Below the pieces are notes generated by a model. That model saw nothing but the letters and a program-made list of their open reading frames with translations. It was not told where the DNA came from and searched no databases. 64,000 nt of DNA from NCBI RefSeq assembly GCF_900217905.1, contig NZ_OBMO01000003.1:124001-188000 (forward strand), written 5' to 3'. The position numbers were made by a program, and so were the translations under genes. This document shows, in pieces, positions 39,181 through 47,515 of this stretch. The stretch's first letter is position 1. Each line of letters begins with the position of its first letter. Source of the DNA: Alloalcanivorax xenomutans (lineage in GTDB: Bacteria > Pseudomonadota > Gammaproteobacteria > Pseudomonadales > Alcanivoracaceae).

Positions 39181-40143
39181 ATGACTGACCCGGGATGGCT
39201 GAAATTCGCACTGCGCCTGGACGGCAAGGGTGGCGCGGCACCCTTCGAGCCGCAGCTGTCCGCCGGCGACCACAGCACCCGCTGGATTCATCTGGATTAC
39301 ACCTGCCCGGAAAGCCGGGATTGGCTGGAAGCGCGGGCGGATATCCCGATGGTGGTCAGCGAAGCGCTGTTGACACCGGAGACCCGCCCGCGAGTCAGCG
39401 ACGTGGGCGGAGGATTGCTGGTCTATCTCAGGGGCGTGAACCTGTCTCCGGACGCCCGGCCAGAGGATATGATCGCGGTGCGGCTGTGGATCCGGGATGG
39501 CCTGGTAATCAGCACGCAAAAGCGCACATTGAAGTCCCTTACCGAGCTGGTTGACGCTTTGCATGCCGGAGAAGGGCCGGCGACCCCGTCGGAACTGCTG
39601 GCCGGCCTGGTGGACGGGCTTGTCTGGCGCATGGAAGAGGTGATCGAGCAGATCGAGGATCAAGTGGCGGACTTTTCCGAACGGCTGGAAGGCGGGTCAG
39701 GCAACCGCGATCAGACCCGCCGGATCGGCGCATTGCGGCGCCGGGCGATTACCCTTCGACGTTACATGGCTCCGGAACGGGACGCCCTGGCCAAACTGCA
39801 TGGCGACAGCCGTATTCGCAGTGGTGACGCGGAGATCATTCGTGAAGCCACGGATCGTCTGCAACGCCTGCTGGAAGATCTGGACGCGGCCCGCGAGCAC
39901 GCCACCCTGCTGCAAGAGGAGGTCTTTTCCGCCCAGAATGAGACCATCAACGACCGCATGTACCTGCTGGCCATCATCAGCGCAACCTTTCTGCCGCTGG
40001 GTTTTTTGACCGGTCTGTTCGGTATCAATGTGGGCGGTTTGCCCTGGCTGGAAAACCCTAACGGCTTCTGGTGGTTTACCGGCATGCTTGTTATCACCGG
40101 CACCGGCATTTTATTGTGGATGATTCGACGACGCTGGGTGTGA
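39181..40143 (+). CDS. zntB: CorA-family zinc transporter ZntB
   Basis: The 320 residues have a large soluble funnel domain, the long stalk helix (about 215-260) and two C-terminal membrane helices. The loop between them reads LTGLFGINVGGLPW, with the GIN motif of ZntB in place of the GMN of CorA. ZntB moves zinc across the inner membrane. The gene starts 40 bases after acuI/yhdH and is followed by a REP-like inverted repeat. Confidence 0.9.
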   Translation: MTDPGWLKFALRLDGKGGAAPFEPQLSAGDHSTRWIHLDYTCPESRDWLEARADIPMVVSEALLTPETRPRVSDVGGGLLVYLRGVNLSPDARPEDMIAVRLWIRDGLVISTQKRTLKSLTELVDALHAGEGPATPSELLAGLVDGLVWRMEEVIEQIEDQVADFSERLEGGSGNRDQTRRIGALRRRAITLRRYMAPERDALAKLHGDSRIRSGDAEIIREATDRLQRLLEDLDAAREHATLLQEEVFSAQNETINDRMYLLAIISATFLPLGFLTGLFGINVGGLPWLENPNGFWWFTGMLVITGTGILLWMIRRRWV

Positions 40144-40161
40144 ATCGGGATAAGACGGCCA

Positions 40162-40218
40162 CTGTAGGAGCTTGCCCTGCGGGCGAATAGCAGGATCGCG
40201 CGGGGCAAGCTCTTACAG
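40162..40218. repeat. REP/REPIN-type inverted repeat (GTAGGAG family)
   Basis: CTGTAGGAGCTTGCCCTGCG faces CGCGGGGCAAGCTCTTACAG across about 17 bases. This resembles the GTAG-type REP elements of pseudomonads. A second copy is at 44904-44970. The element sits between the convergent zntB and DUF934-cysI units, a usual place for such repeats. Confidence 0.8.
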
Positions 40219-40226
40219 CACGGAGA

Positions 40227-40730
40227 TCAGGCTGACTGACGGCGATAAATCGGGCGCTCGTCATGGACATCGCCCTGGTAGGTCACCGAGAACGGACGCA
40301 GCCCGTTCAGGGCTTCCTCGATGTCACGGTCGGCACGCACCTCGAAGGCATTGAAACCGACCCGGTGCATGTAGAACAACTGATCCTGCAGCACATCGCC
40401 CACCGCCCGGACTTCACCTTCAAAGCCATAGCGGGTACGCAACTCACGGGCGTAGGAATAGCCACGGCCATCCTTGAAAGCAGGGAAATTGACCGCCACC
40501 AGGGGCAGGGCGGGCAGGTCCGCGGCCAGGTCCGCCGGCTCCTCGCCGGGTTCCAGGCACACCCCCACCGGCGCGGCGCGCTCCAGCAGGGCATCACGAT
40601 GGGCCAGCCAATAGGCCAGCGGCACGATCACCGCGCCTTCCGCCGGAACGTCTTGCTGCTCCAGTTCCTCGGAGGTCAGCCGTCGCCAGGTGTTCTCGAC
40701 GATTTCGCCGTTGACGATCACCTTAGCCAT
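40227..40730 (-). CDS. DUF934 protein, sulfite-reduction partner
   Basis: The 167 residues match the DUF934 family: N-terminal MAKVIVNGEIVENTW, LPLVAVNFPAFKDGRGYSYARELR, VGDVLQDQLFYMHRVGFNAFE and a C-terminal FSVTYQGDVHD. Members lie almost always beside cysI-type sulfite reductase genes and are thought to help it; the biochemistry is not settled. The start overlaps the cysI 3' end by eight bases, which fits co-translation. Confidence 0.9.
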   Translation of the reverse strand: MAKVIVNGEIVENTWRRLTSEELEQQDVPAEGAVIVPLAYWLAHRDALLERAAPVGVCLEPGEEPADLAADLPALPLVAVNFPAFKDGRGYSYARELRTRYGFEGEVRAVGDVLQDQLFYMHRVGFNAFEVRADRDIEEALNGLRPFSVTYQGDVHDERPIYRRQSA

Positions 40731-42372
40731 ATACCACCTCCTTGAACGGGTCCATGCCGATACGCTCGTACGTGCTGATGAAAGGCTCGTTTTCCAGACG
40801 GTTGTCCAGGTACACGCGAATGATCTTGCCGATCACCCCGGTAACCTCGTGGGACTCGAAGGACGGCCCCATTTTTTCGCCAATGCGGGATTGGCGGTCA
40901 CCGCGACCACCCAGGGTGATCTGGTAGAACTCCTTGCCTTTCTTGTCCACGCCGAGAATACCGATATGGCCAATATGGTGATGACCGCAGGCGTTCATGC
41001 AGCCAGAAATATTGACGTCCAGCGGCCCCAGATCATGAACGAAATCCAGGTCGTCGAACTGACGCTGTATGCCCTCGGCGATCGGCACGGACTTGGCGTT
41101 GGCCAGGGCGCACAGGTCACCGCCGGGGCAGGACACGATGTCGGTGATCAGCCCCAGGTTCGGAGTGGCGAACCCGAGCGCATCCAGTTGCCGCCAGAGA
41201 TCATACAGCTCGTCCTCGGCGACATCGGCCAGAACCATGTTTTGCTGGTGCGTGGTGCGCACTTCGGAGAACGCATAACGGTCCGCCAGGTCGGCCACCG
41301 CTTCCAGCTGTTCATCGGTAATGTCACCGGGGATCCGGCCCGTCTTCTTCAACGTCAGAGTCACTGACCGATAGCCGTCCTTTTTATGGGCACGGGTATT
41401 GGTGTGGTACCAGCGGTTGAAAGCGCGATGCTGATCCAGCGCGTTGCGCAGGGCGGCGGTGTCCACATCGGTGCGGTAATCCGGATCCACGAAGCAGGCC
41501 TTGATTCGAGCCACCTCTTCCCGGGTCAGCGTCATCGCACCGCCTTTCAGTTCGGCGAATTCGGCTTCCGCAAGCTCACGGAATTTATCCGCGCCCAGAG
41601 CTTTCACCAGAATCTTGATGCGGGCTTTGTACTTGTTGTCACGATTACCGTACTTGTTGTACACCCGCAGAATCGCTTCCAGATAGGCAAGCAGATCCGG
41701 CCAGGCGACAAACTCGCCGATGACTTCGCCGGTCATCGGGGTGCGGCCGAGACCACCGCCCGCCCAGACCTGGAAGCCGGTTTCGCCGTTGTGGTCGTGC
41801 ACGATCTGCACGCCAATATCGTGCACGCCGATCAAGGCCGGATCCGCGTCCGGCACCGCGTTCACGGCGATCTTGAATTTGCGTGGCAGATAGGCGAATT
41901 CCGGGTTGAAGGTGGCCCACTGGCGGATCACTTCACACCAGGGGCGCGGGTCTTCGATTTCACGCGGATTAACGCCGGCGTACTCGTCGGTGGTGATGTT
42001 GCGAATGCAGTTGCCGCTGGTTTGAATGGCGTGCATTTGCACGCTGGCCAGCTCGGCGAGGATGTCGGGAGTGTCCGCCACTTCCGGCCAGTTCAACTGG
42101 ATGTTTTGACGGGTACTGACGTGGCAGAAGCCCTTGTCGTAATCACGGGTAATGGACGCCAGCTTGCGTACCTGGGTGGTATTGAGCATGCCGTAAGGTA
42201 CGGAGATACGCATCATCGGCGCATAGCGCTGGATGTAGAGCCCGTTCTGCAGCCGCAGGGCGAGGAATTCGTCCTCGCTCAGTTGGCCCGCCAGGTAACG
42301 CCGGGTCTGGTCACGGTACTGTGCCACCCGCTCTTCCAGAAGCCGTTGGTCATAGTCCTGATATACGTACAT
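40723..42372 (-). CDS. cysI: CysI-type sulfite reductase hemoprotein
   Basis: The enzyme reduces sulfite to sulfide using a siroheme-[4Fe-4S] centre. The 549 residues (start ATG 42372, MYVYQDYDQRLL) contain the two nitrite/sulfite reductase half-domains with THQQN and STRQNIQLNW substrate-binding arginines, and the Cys ligands C-x5-C (CPGGDLC) and C-x3-C (CMNAC). No cysJ flavoprotein is adjacent, and the partner is DUF934, as in pseudomonads, so the electron donor may be ferredoxin or another reductase. Confidence 0.93.
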   Translation of the reverse strand: MYVYQDYDQRLLEERVAQYRDQTRRYLAGQLSEDEFLALRLQNGLYIQRYAPMMRISVPYGMLNTTQVRKLASITRDYDKGFCHVSTRQNIQLNWPEVADTPDILAELASVQMHAIQTSGNCIRNITTDEYAGVNPREIEDPRPWCEVIRQWATFNPEFAYLPRKFKIAVNAVPDADPALIGVHDIGVQIVHDHNGETGFQVWAGGGLGRTPMTGEVIGEFVAWPDLLAYLEAILRVYNKYGNRDNKYKARIKILVKALGADKFRELAEAEFAELKGGAMTLTREEVARIKACFVDPDYRTDVDTAALRNALDQHRAFNRWYHTNTRAHKKDGYRSVTLTLKKTGRIPGDITDEQLEAVADLADRYAFSEVRTTHQQNMVLADVAEDELYDLWRQLDALGFATPNLGLITDIVSCPGGDLCALANAKSVPIAEGIQRQFDDLDFVHDLGPLDVNISGCMNACGHHHIGHIGILGVDKKGKEFYQITLGGRGDRQSRIGEKMGPSFESHEVTGVIGKIIRVYLDNRLENEPFISTYERIGMDPFKEVVYG

Positions 42373-42439
42373 TGCTGTGTCGCGCCGTGTTAATTCGTTG
42401 ATTTGCAAGCCGTTTGGCGGCTTACAATTCCGAGTGGCG

Positions 42440-42500
42440 CGAACTTTAGCAAAGGGTTTTTATACTTAAAAGAAATATATCGCTATATCCCTAGTGTGTT
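42440..42500 (-). promoter_or_regulatory. AT-rich promoter region of cysI, candidate CysB site
   Basis: The region upstream of cysI is markedly AT-rich (ATATTTCTTTTAAGTATA and neighbouring ATATAGCGATATA on the minus strand) in an otherwise GC-rich context. CysB activates cys promoters from such sites. It shares a TTCTTT...TATAA pattern with the block upstream of cysB. This is inference from composition and neighbours. Confidence 0.4.
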
Positions 42501-42503
42501 CCG

Positions 42504-42728
42504 CTATGATCCCGCGGCACTGAGAACCATTTTCACTACCACGAAAACACCGATCACCAGAGCCAGCACCAGGATCACATAAACGCCGATATAATCGCCG
42601 GGATTGCCTTTGTTAAAATCCCGCTCGCGGTTGGCGTGGCTCTGCACGCCAAACAGTCCGGCAAGAATGCTTTTCAACACTTGCAGGAAGTTGGGGCGGT
42701 CCGAGCCGGAATTGTTCTGATCGCTCAT
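42504..42728 (-). CDS. DUF2970 small membrane protein
   Basis: The 74 residues contain LQVLKSILAGLFGVQSHANRERDF, the DUF2970 signature, and one C-terminal membrane helix (about 48-68). Function is unknown; such proteins are common in gammaproteobacteria. GAGG lies five bases before the ATG at 42728. It begins ten bases after the MATE gene stop, so the two are probably co-transcribed. Confidence 0.82.
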   Translation of the reverse strand: MSDQNNSGSDRPNFLQVLKSILAGLFGVQSHANRERDFNKGNPGDYIGVYVILVLALVIGVFVVVKMVLSAAGS

Positions 42729-42738
42729 GAAGACCTCA

Positions 42739-44100
42739 TCATAATTGAATGTGAGCCCAGCTCCGGCGAACCCACAGCCCTCCCAGCAGGGAGGAGGTCA
42801 CCAGCCGTTGCAGGGCCTGGGCCAGCCAGATACCGAGCAGGCCGAATCCCAGCCAGGGGCCAATGATATAGGCCAACGGCAGGAACAGGCACCATTGTAC
42901 TACAAGGGTGACCATCATTACCGACCGGGATGCGCCGGCCCCCAGCAAAGCCTGGGTGAAAATAATGGCCGCGCCGTCCAGGCAGATCGCCAGTCCGGTG
43001 ATCATCAGCGGCACCCGTCCGAGCGCCACCAGATCCGGCTGATGCAGGAACAAACCCAGAATCCACTCCGGCACCAGCCACATAGGCAGCGCGGTGACGA
43101 ACAGCATCAGCACCGCCAGCCAGGTGACGTCCCAGCCCCAGCGATAAGCGTCGGCGGCATCCCGGCGTCCCAGCGCCTGACCCACCAGCGACGCGGCGGC
43201 CAGCCCGAGACCGATGGCCGGCAGAATCAGCAGGAGAATCAAGGTGATCAGCACGTGGGCCACCGCCACTTCATCGGCACCGACCATGCCGATGATCCAG
43301 AACAGCACGGTAAGACCGGCGGAGAAGAAGAACTGCTGCACTGAGTTGGGAATACTGACCCTGGCGATGCTGCGCAGGGTGTAGGCGGAGGGCCAGGCGG
43401 TCATGAAACCGTGCTCGCGCCCCAGTTTCCAGGTTTGCAGTAAATAAAGCAGGCTGCCGAGATACAGGGACAAGGTGGTGCCGAGGCCAGCGCCGGCGGC
43501 GCCCATTTCCGGCAGGCCGAGACGGCCAAAGATCAGGCCGTAGCTGAGCACCACGTTGGCCACATGGGTGGTGATCAGGGTGCGCATGTACACCGCGGAG
43601 CGGCTGATGCCGTTCCAATAGCCGCGATAGCAAAAATTCATCGCCACCGCCCAGATGCCCAGCAGGCGCATGTCAAAGTAGCCCTCCGCCAGTCCGGCCA
43701 CCGGCGCATTGGGGGCAAGAAAATGCATCATCGGCCCGCTGATCGCCAAGAACAGGGCGGTCAGCGGCAATGACAGCACCAGTCCCACCAGCAATCCGGC
43801 GTTCAAGGGCAAGGCATATTGACGCTCGTCGCCTTCCCCTTTGCGCCGCGCCACCATGGCCTGAACCCCTGCGCCGAGCCCGATCACCACGCTAATCGAC
43901 AGGAAGGCGGCATAGCCGCCCAGGCCGACGCCGGCCAGGGCATCACCGCCGAGCCGCCCGACCAGAGCGGCGTCGACCAGATTCAGCAGGCTCTGGCTTA
44001 TCATGGCCGCCATGATGGGCAGCCCCAGGGCAAGGACGCGACGGCTTCGATGCAGTGGAGGCACGGTGATTTCTGGCTTTTTGACGAAAGCGGCAACCAT
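42739..44100 (-). CDS. MATE family multidrug/Na+ efflux transporter
   Basis: About 12 membrane helices in 453 residues and the pattern LALGLPIMAAMISQSLLNLVDAALVGRLGGDALAGVG are typical of NorM-like MATE exporters, which expel cationic drugs using Na+ or H+. The ATG at 44100 (MVAAFVKKPEI) is chosen; the frame open further upstream runs through the 44112-44172 palindrome and would translate repeat sequence. Substrates cannot be predicted. Confidence 0.88.
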   Translation of the reverse strand: MVAAFVKKPEITVPPLHRSRRVLALGLPIMAAMISQSLLNLVDAALVGRLGGDALAGVGLGGYAAFLSISVVIGLGAGVQAMVARRKGEGDERQYALPLNAGLLVGLVLSLPLTALFLAISGPMMHFLAPNAPVAGLAEGYFDMRLLGIWAVAMNFCYRGYWNGISRSAVYMRTLITTHVANVVLSYGLIFGRLGLPEMGAAGAGLGTTLSLYLGSLLYLLQTWKLGREHGFMTAWPSAYTLRSIARVSIPNSVQQFFFSAGLTVLFWIIGMVGADEVAVAHVLITLILLLILPAIGLGLAAASLVGQALGRRDAADAYRWGWDVTWLAVLMLFVTALPMWLVPEWILGLFLHQPDLVALGRVPLMITGLAICLDGAAIIFTQALLGAGASRSVMMVTLVVQWCLFLPLAYIIGPWLGFGLLGIWLAQALQRLVTSSLLGGLWVRRSWAHIQL

Positions 44101-44111
44101 ACCAGAAAGTC

Positions 44112-44172
44112 CCAGAGCCTGTTTATAGTCTTTACGCCACCGCGGCGGCGTAAAGACTATAAACAGGCTCTC
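44112..44172. repeat. Long near-perfect palindrome, dispersed repeat
   Basis: Arms of 29 bases face each other with essentially no loop: AGAGCCTGTTTATAGTC-TTTACGCC... and its complement, with a single mismatch near the centre (GCCACCG versus GCCGCCG). A related half-copy is at 24285-24320, and its outer end (AACAGGCTCT) recurs at 28145-28154. There is no T-run, so it is not a standard terminator. Location is between divergent mate and nfuA. Confidence 0.85.
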
Positions 44173-44209
44173 AGCCCCCAGGATCAACCCGGAGAAAAAC
44201 GTCTCCCCA

Positions 44210-44247
44210 TTGCAACCACGCAGTACCTGACTAAAATAGTCAGGAAA
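44210..44247 (+). promoter_or_regulatory. nfuA promoter overlapped by an IscR type 1-like operator
   Basis: The palindrome CCTGACTAAAATAGTCAGG (inside 44223-44247) agrees with the remembered E. coli IscR type 1 consensus (ATASYYGACTRWWWYAGTC...) at about 22 of 25 positions. It overlaps a possible -10 TAAAAT (44232-44237) that has TTGCAA (44210-44215) 16 bases upstream. nfuA starts at 44268. IscR with its cluster would repress such a promoter. Confidence 0.75.
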
Positions 44248-44267
44248 TACCCCAACCGGAAACCGGA

Positions 44268-44861
44268 ATGAGCGAAGAACTGATCCGCATCACCGACAGC
44301 GCCCAGGATTACCTCCGCGACCTGCTTTCCAAGCAGGACCAGGAGGGCATGGGTGTGCGCATCTTCGTCGAACGCCCCGGCACTCCCCATGCCGAATGCT
44401 GCATGGCGTATTGCCCGCCGGATGAGCAGGAAGACGGGGACGTGCGCTATGACTACGAAGGCTTTCATGCCTGGATCGAGGGCAAGAGCGTACGCTACCT
44501 CGAGGACGCGGTGATCGATTACAAGAAGGACAGCATGGGCGGCCAGCTGACCTTCCGCGCGCCCAAGTCCCGGGTCCCCGACATAAGCCCGGATGCCAGT
44601 CTGGAAGAACGCATCAACTATGTGCTGTACGCCGAGATCAACCCGAATCTGGCGGCTCACGGTGGCAGTGTGCAGTTGCTGGAATTGACCGAGGACAATG
44701 TGGCAGTGCTGGAATTCGGCGGCGGCTGCCAGGGCTGCTCCGTGGTGGATGTCACTCTGCGTGACGGCGTGGAGCGCACCCTCAAGGAGCGCCTGCCGGA
44801 ACTGACTGGCGTGCGGGACAAGACCGACCACAGCGTTACCGACAACGCCTACTACAGCTGA
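44268..44861 (+). CDS. nfuA: Fe-S cluster carrier NfuA
   Basis: NfuA delivers [4Fe-4S] clusters to apoproteins under stress. The 197 residues join a degenerate A-type domain (about 1-100) to the Nfu domain, whose cluster-binding CxxC reads GGGCQGCSVVDVTL. Length and INPNLAAHGG match NfuA. rimO, encoded in this window, belongs to a class of proteins that need such clusters. Regulation by IscR is suggested by the upstream site. Confidence 0.97.
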   Translation: MSEELIRITDSAQDYLRDLLSKQDQEGMGVRIFVERPGTPHAECCMAYCPPDEQEDGDVRYDYEGFHAWIEGKSVRYLEDAVIDYKKDSMGGQLTFRAPKSRVPDISPDASLEERINYVLYAEINPNLAAHGGSVQLLELTEDNVAVLEFGGGCQGCSVVDVTLRDGVERTLKERLPELTGVRDKTDHSVTDNAYYS

Positions 44862-44903
44862 TCACTTAAGGCCGCTTCCCACAGACCGATCTACGAAGCC
44901 GCT

Positions 44904-44970
44904 GTAGGAGCTTGCCCTGCAAGCGAATTGTCCCGCGGTCAGCACATTCGCTCGCAGGGCAAGCTCCTAC
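44904..44970. repeat. REPIN-type inverted repeat (GTAGGAG family), second copy
   Basis: GTAGGAGCTTGCCCTGC and AGCGAAT form one 24-25 base arm; its complement ends at 44970 with a single mismatch and an 18-base loop between. It is better conserved than the copy at 40162-40218. It lies between nfuA and the convergent M48 gene. Confidence 0.88.
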
Positions 44971-45013
44971 CGAGACCTGAGCGGGCCCCGGAGCGTGATC
45001 GATGCCTTCCCGA

Positions 45014-45799
45014 TTAACCGCAGTTGGGCCGCTTGCCCGCCGCGCGGGCCTGTTGATACAACGGCAGAGCCTCGGGCATGCTGGCCTCCAGGTCCTCGAT
45101 ACGGGTGCCGCTGGAGGGGTGAGTGGAAAGCAGTTCCGGTGGGCTGCCGTTGCTGGCCGCCGCCATGTTTTTCCACAGCTGCACACTCTGACGCGGGTCG
45201 AATCCGGCTCGGGCCATCATCTGCAAGCCGATGATGTCGGCCTCGGATTCATGCTTGCGGCTGAAGGGCAGCGTCACGCCCACCTGAGTACCCAGCCCCA
45301 GGGCCGCCATCAGGCCTTGCTGGGCAGCGCCACCGCTGTCCCCGGCCAGGGCCGCCAGCAATTGCGTGCCGGTTTCCGTGGCGTATTGAATCGACATGCG
45401 CTCATTGGAATGCTGAGCCAGCACATGGCCCACTTCATGGCCCAGCACCGCGGCCAGTTGATCCTGGGTCTTGGCTACTTTCAGCAAGCCGGTGTAGACC
45501 CCGATTTTGCCGCCGGGCAGAGCAAAGGCGTTGGCGGCGGGATCGTCGAACAGGGTCACTTCCCACTGTTCATCACTGCCGGATTCGGCGGTGACCGCAT
45601 CGGCCACGCATTGCACATACCGTTTTTGCTGACTGTTGGTGCTGATCTTCTGTTCCGTCTTCATCTGATCATAGGCAGCCACTCCCATCTGATCCATCTG
45701 GTCCGCCGGCATCAGCAGGAACTGGCTGCGCCCCAGCGGTGAGGTGGCACAAGCCGTCAGCGCCAGGGCGGTCAGCACGGGCAGGGCGATTCTTTTCAT
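45014..45799 (-). CDS. M48 family lipoprotein metalloprotease
   Basis: The start ATG 45799 gives MKRIALPVLTALALTAC, a lipoprotein signal with lipidation at Cys17. The next residue is Ala, so outer-membrane sorting is likely. The zinc motif HEVGH and the downstream ligand region (RKHESEADIIGLQMMARAGFDP) identify a peptidase M48 of the LoiP/YcaL type, involved in envelope quality control. The 261 residues have the usual length. Confidence 0.9.
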   Translation of the reverse strand: MKRIALPVLTALALTACATSPLGRSQFLLMPADQMDQMGVAAYDQMKTEQKISTNSQQKRYVQCVADAVTAESGSDEQWEVTLFDDPAANAFALPGGKIGVYTGLLKVAKTQDQLAAVLGHEVGHVLAQHSNERMSIQYATETGTQLLAALAGDSGGAAQQGLMAALGLGTQVGVTLPFSRKHESEADIIGLQMMARAGFDPRQSVQLWKNMAAASNGSPPELLSTHPSSGTRIEDLEASMPEALPLYQQARAAGKRPNCG

Positions 45800-45813
45800 C
45801 AAGGCATTCCTCC

Positions 45814-47478
45814 TTATTCCCACTCACGCAAATGGCGGCGGGCTATCCATAGCAACCATGTGGACCACAATCCACACGCCAATAATACCAGCACTCCGGG
45901 CACGGAAAGATCCCAAATTGTCGGCGGCACCCGCCCGGCGAGCAGTAAAGCGCCGGTAATCATCGATGCGCACACCAAAAGTGTTTGTATCTGCCGGTAT
46001 TGGCCACGCTCCAGGCGGCTTACCAAGCGCTCCAGATGGCGTGGATCGACACCACCGTCGGTGCGGCCATTGGCCAGTGTCGACGGTGGCGGCGGAGCAT
46101 AGAGCCGATCGACCACATCCAAGGCCCGCAGCCCGAGACTGCGCACCAGTCGCTTGGGACCATAACGCTGCCGCAGCAATCGGTGCATCAGAGGCTCCGC
46201 TTCGCGAATCAGATCGAAGCGTGGGTTCAGCAGCCGACCAAACCCTTCCAGGGTGATCAAGGCCTTGATCAACAACGCGATATCGCTGGGCAGGATCAGA
46301 CCGTGATTGCGGATCAGAGCGGTGATGTCGCCGAGCAGGGCGGGCAGGTCCAGCTCCGCCAGCGGCAGGCCATAGTAGCGGGATACCACGTCCTCCACAT
46401 CCGCCACCAGCTGATCGAAGTTGAGTGGCTGGCCGTCGGACCAGCCGGTCAAAACCGCCGCGGCGTGCTCCGACTCCCGGGTTATGATGGCGCGCACCAA
46501 CTGCACAATCTGCTCACGCCGGCCATCGGTGAGCTTGCCGACCATGCCGAAGTCCAGCAGGCCGATGCGGTTGTTGCTCAGGATCAGCACATTGCCCGGA
46601 TGGGGGTCGGCATGGAAAAAGCCATCTTCCAGAGCCATTTTCCAGGCCACCATGGCGCCGCGTCTTGCCACCAGCGGGCGATCAACGCCAAGTGCGTCGA
46701 GACGGGCCAGATCCCTCGCGGGTGTGCCATTGAGGCGCTGTTGCACCTGCAGAGTGGCGGAGCTGAGACGGGTATGGACTTTCGGGATCATCACCCAGCG
46801 CAGGCTTTTGACGTTCTGGCGGATGCGCTCGGCGTTGCGTGCCTCGATGGTGAAGTCCAGTTCCCGGCTCAGTGAGCGGTGAAACTCGCGCACCAGCTCC
46901 ACCGGGCGGTAGCGGCGCAGTTCCTGGGAATTGTCGGAGGCCAGCTTGGCCAATTGATCCAGCAGCCGCAGATCGGACTGGATTTTGGCCTCGATGCCAG
47001 GCTTTCTCACCTTGATGACCACTCGATCACCGGAGCGGGTCACCGCCGCGTGCACCTGGCCGATGGAGGCCACGCCCAGCGGGTGCTCATCCACCGAGGC
47101 GAACACCTGATCCAGAGGCCGGCCCAGCGCCGCTTCCACCGTCGGTGCCAGGCTGGCGAAGGGCACTGGACGGGCCCGGTCCTGCAGCCTTTCGAACTGC
47201 TCGATCCACTCCGGAGAAAACAGATCCACCCGGGTCGCCAGCACCTGACCGAGCTTGACGAAGGTTGGCCCCATTTCCTCCATCGCATGACGCAGACGCT
47301 CGGCACTGCCCATGTGCAGGAAGCGGGGATCCAGCCCGCTGCGCAGCAAACGCCCTGCATGCTCTATCATCGGCGCCAGTCCCAGCCGGCGCAGCATGTC
47401 AGCAAATCCGTATTTCAGCAGGATCGCCGCCAGTTCATTGAGGCGGCGCAGATCCTGGCCAGTGTGCAGCAGGTTCAT
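45814..47478 (-). CDS. UbiB/ABC1 (AarF) atypical kinase family protein, membrane-anchored
   Basis: The 554 residues show the KxGQ motif (FVKLGQVLATRVDLFSPEW), the A-rich loop (PLGVASIGQVHAA), the catalytic D-P-x-x-G-N segment (FFHADPHPGNVLI) and DFG (LLDFGMVG), then two C-terminal membrane helices. UbiB-type proteins support ubiquinone synthesis or lipid export, but this is not in a ubiE-ubiJ operon, so it may be a paralogue. It ends 14 bases before the M48 start. Confidence 0.85.
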   Translation of the reverse strand: MNLLHTGQDLRRLNELAAILLKYGFADMLRRLGLAPMIEHAGRLLRSGLDPRFLHMGSAERLRHAMEEMGPTFVKLGQVLATRVDLFSPEWIEQFERLQDRARPVPFASLAPTVEAALGRPLDQVFASVDEHPLGVASIGQVHAAVTRSGDRVVIKVRKPGIEAKIQSDLRLLDQLAKLASDNSQELRRYRPVELVREFHRSLSRELDFTIEARNAERIRQNVKSLRWVMIPKVHTRLSSATLQVQQRLNGTPARDLARLDALGVDRPLVARRGAMVAWKMALEDGFFHADPHPGNVLILSNNRIGLLDFGMVGKLTDGRREQIVQLVRAIITRESEHAAAVLTGWSDGQPLNFDQLVADVEDVVSRYYGLPLAELDLPALLGDITALIRNHGLILPSDIALLIKALITLEGFGRLLNPRFDLIREAEPLMHRLLRQRYGPKRLVRSLGLRALDVVDRLYAPPPPSTLANGRTDGGVDPRHLERLVSRLERGQYRQIQTLLVCASMITGALLLAGRVPPTIWDLSVPGVLVLLACGLWSTWLLWIARRHLREWE

Positions 47479-47515
47479 GATGTCCGGGCTTCCTTTGAAC
47501 AGACCCTCACCGCGC

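Noticed and set aside
44101-44187. N-terminal extension of the MATE transporter
   Set aside because: The added residues are translated from the palindromic repeat; the family starts after 44100.
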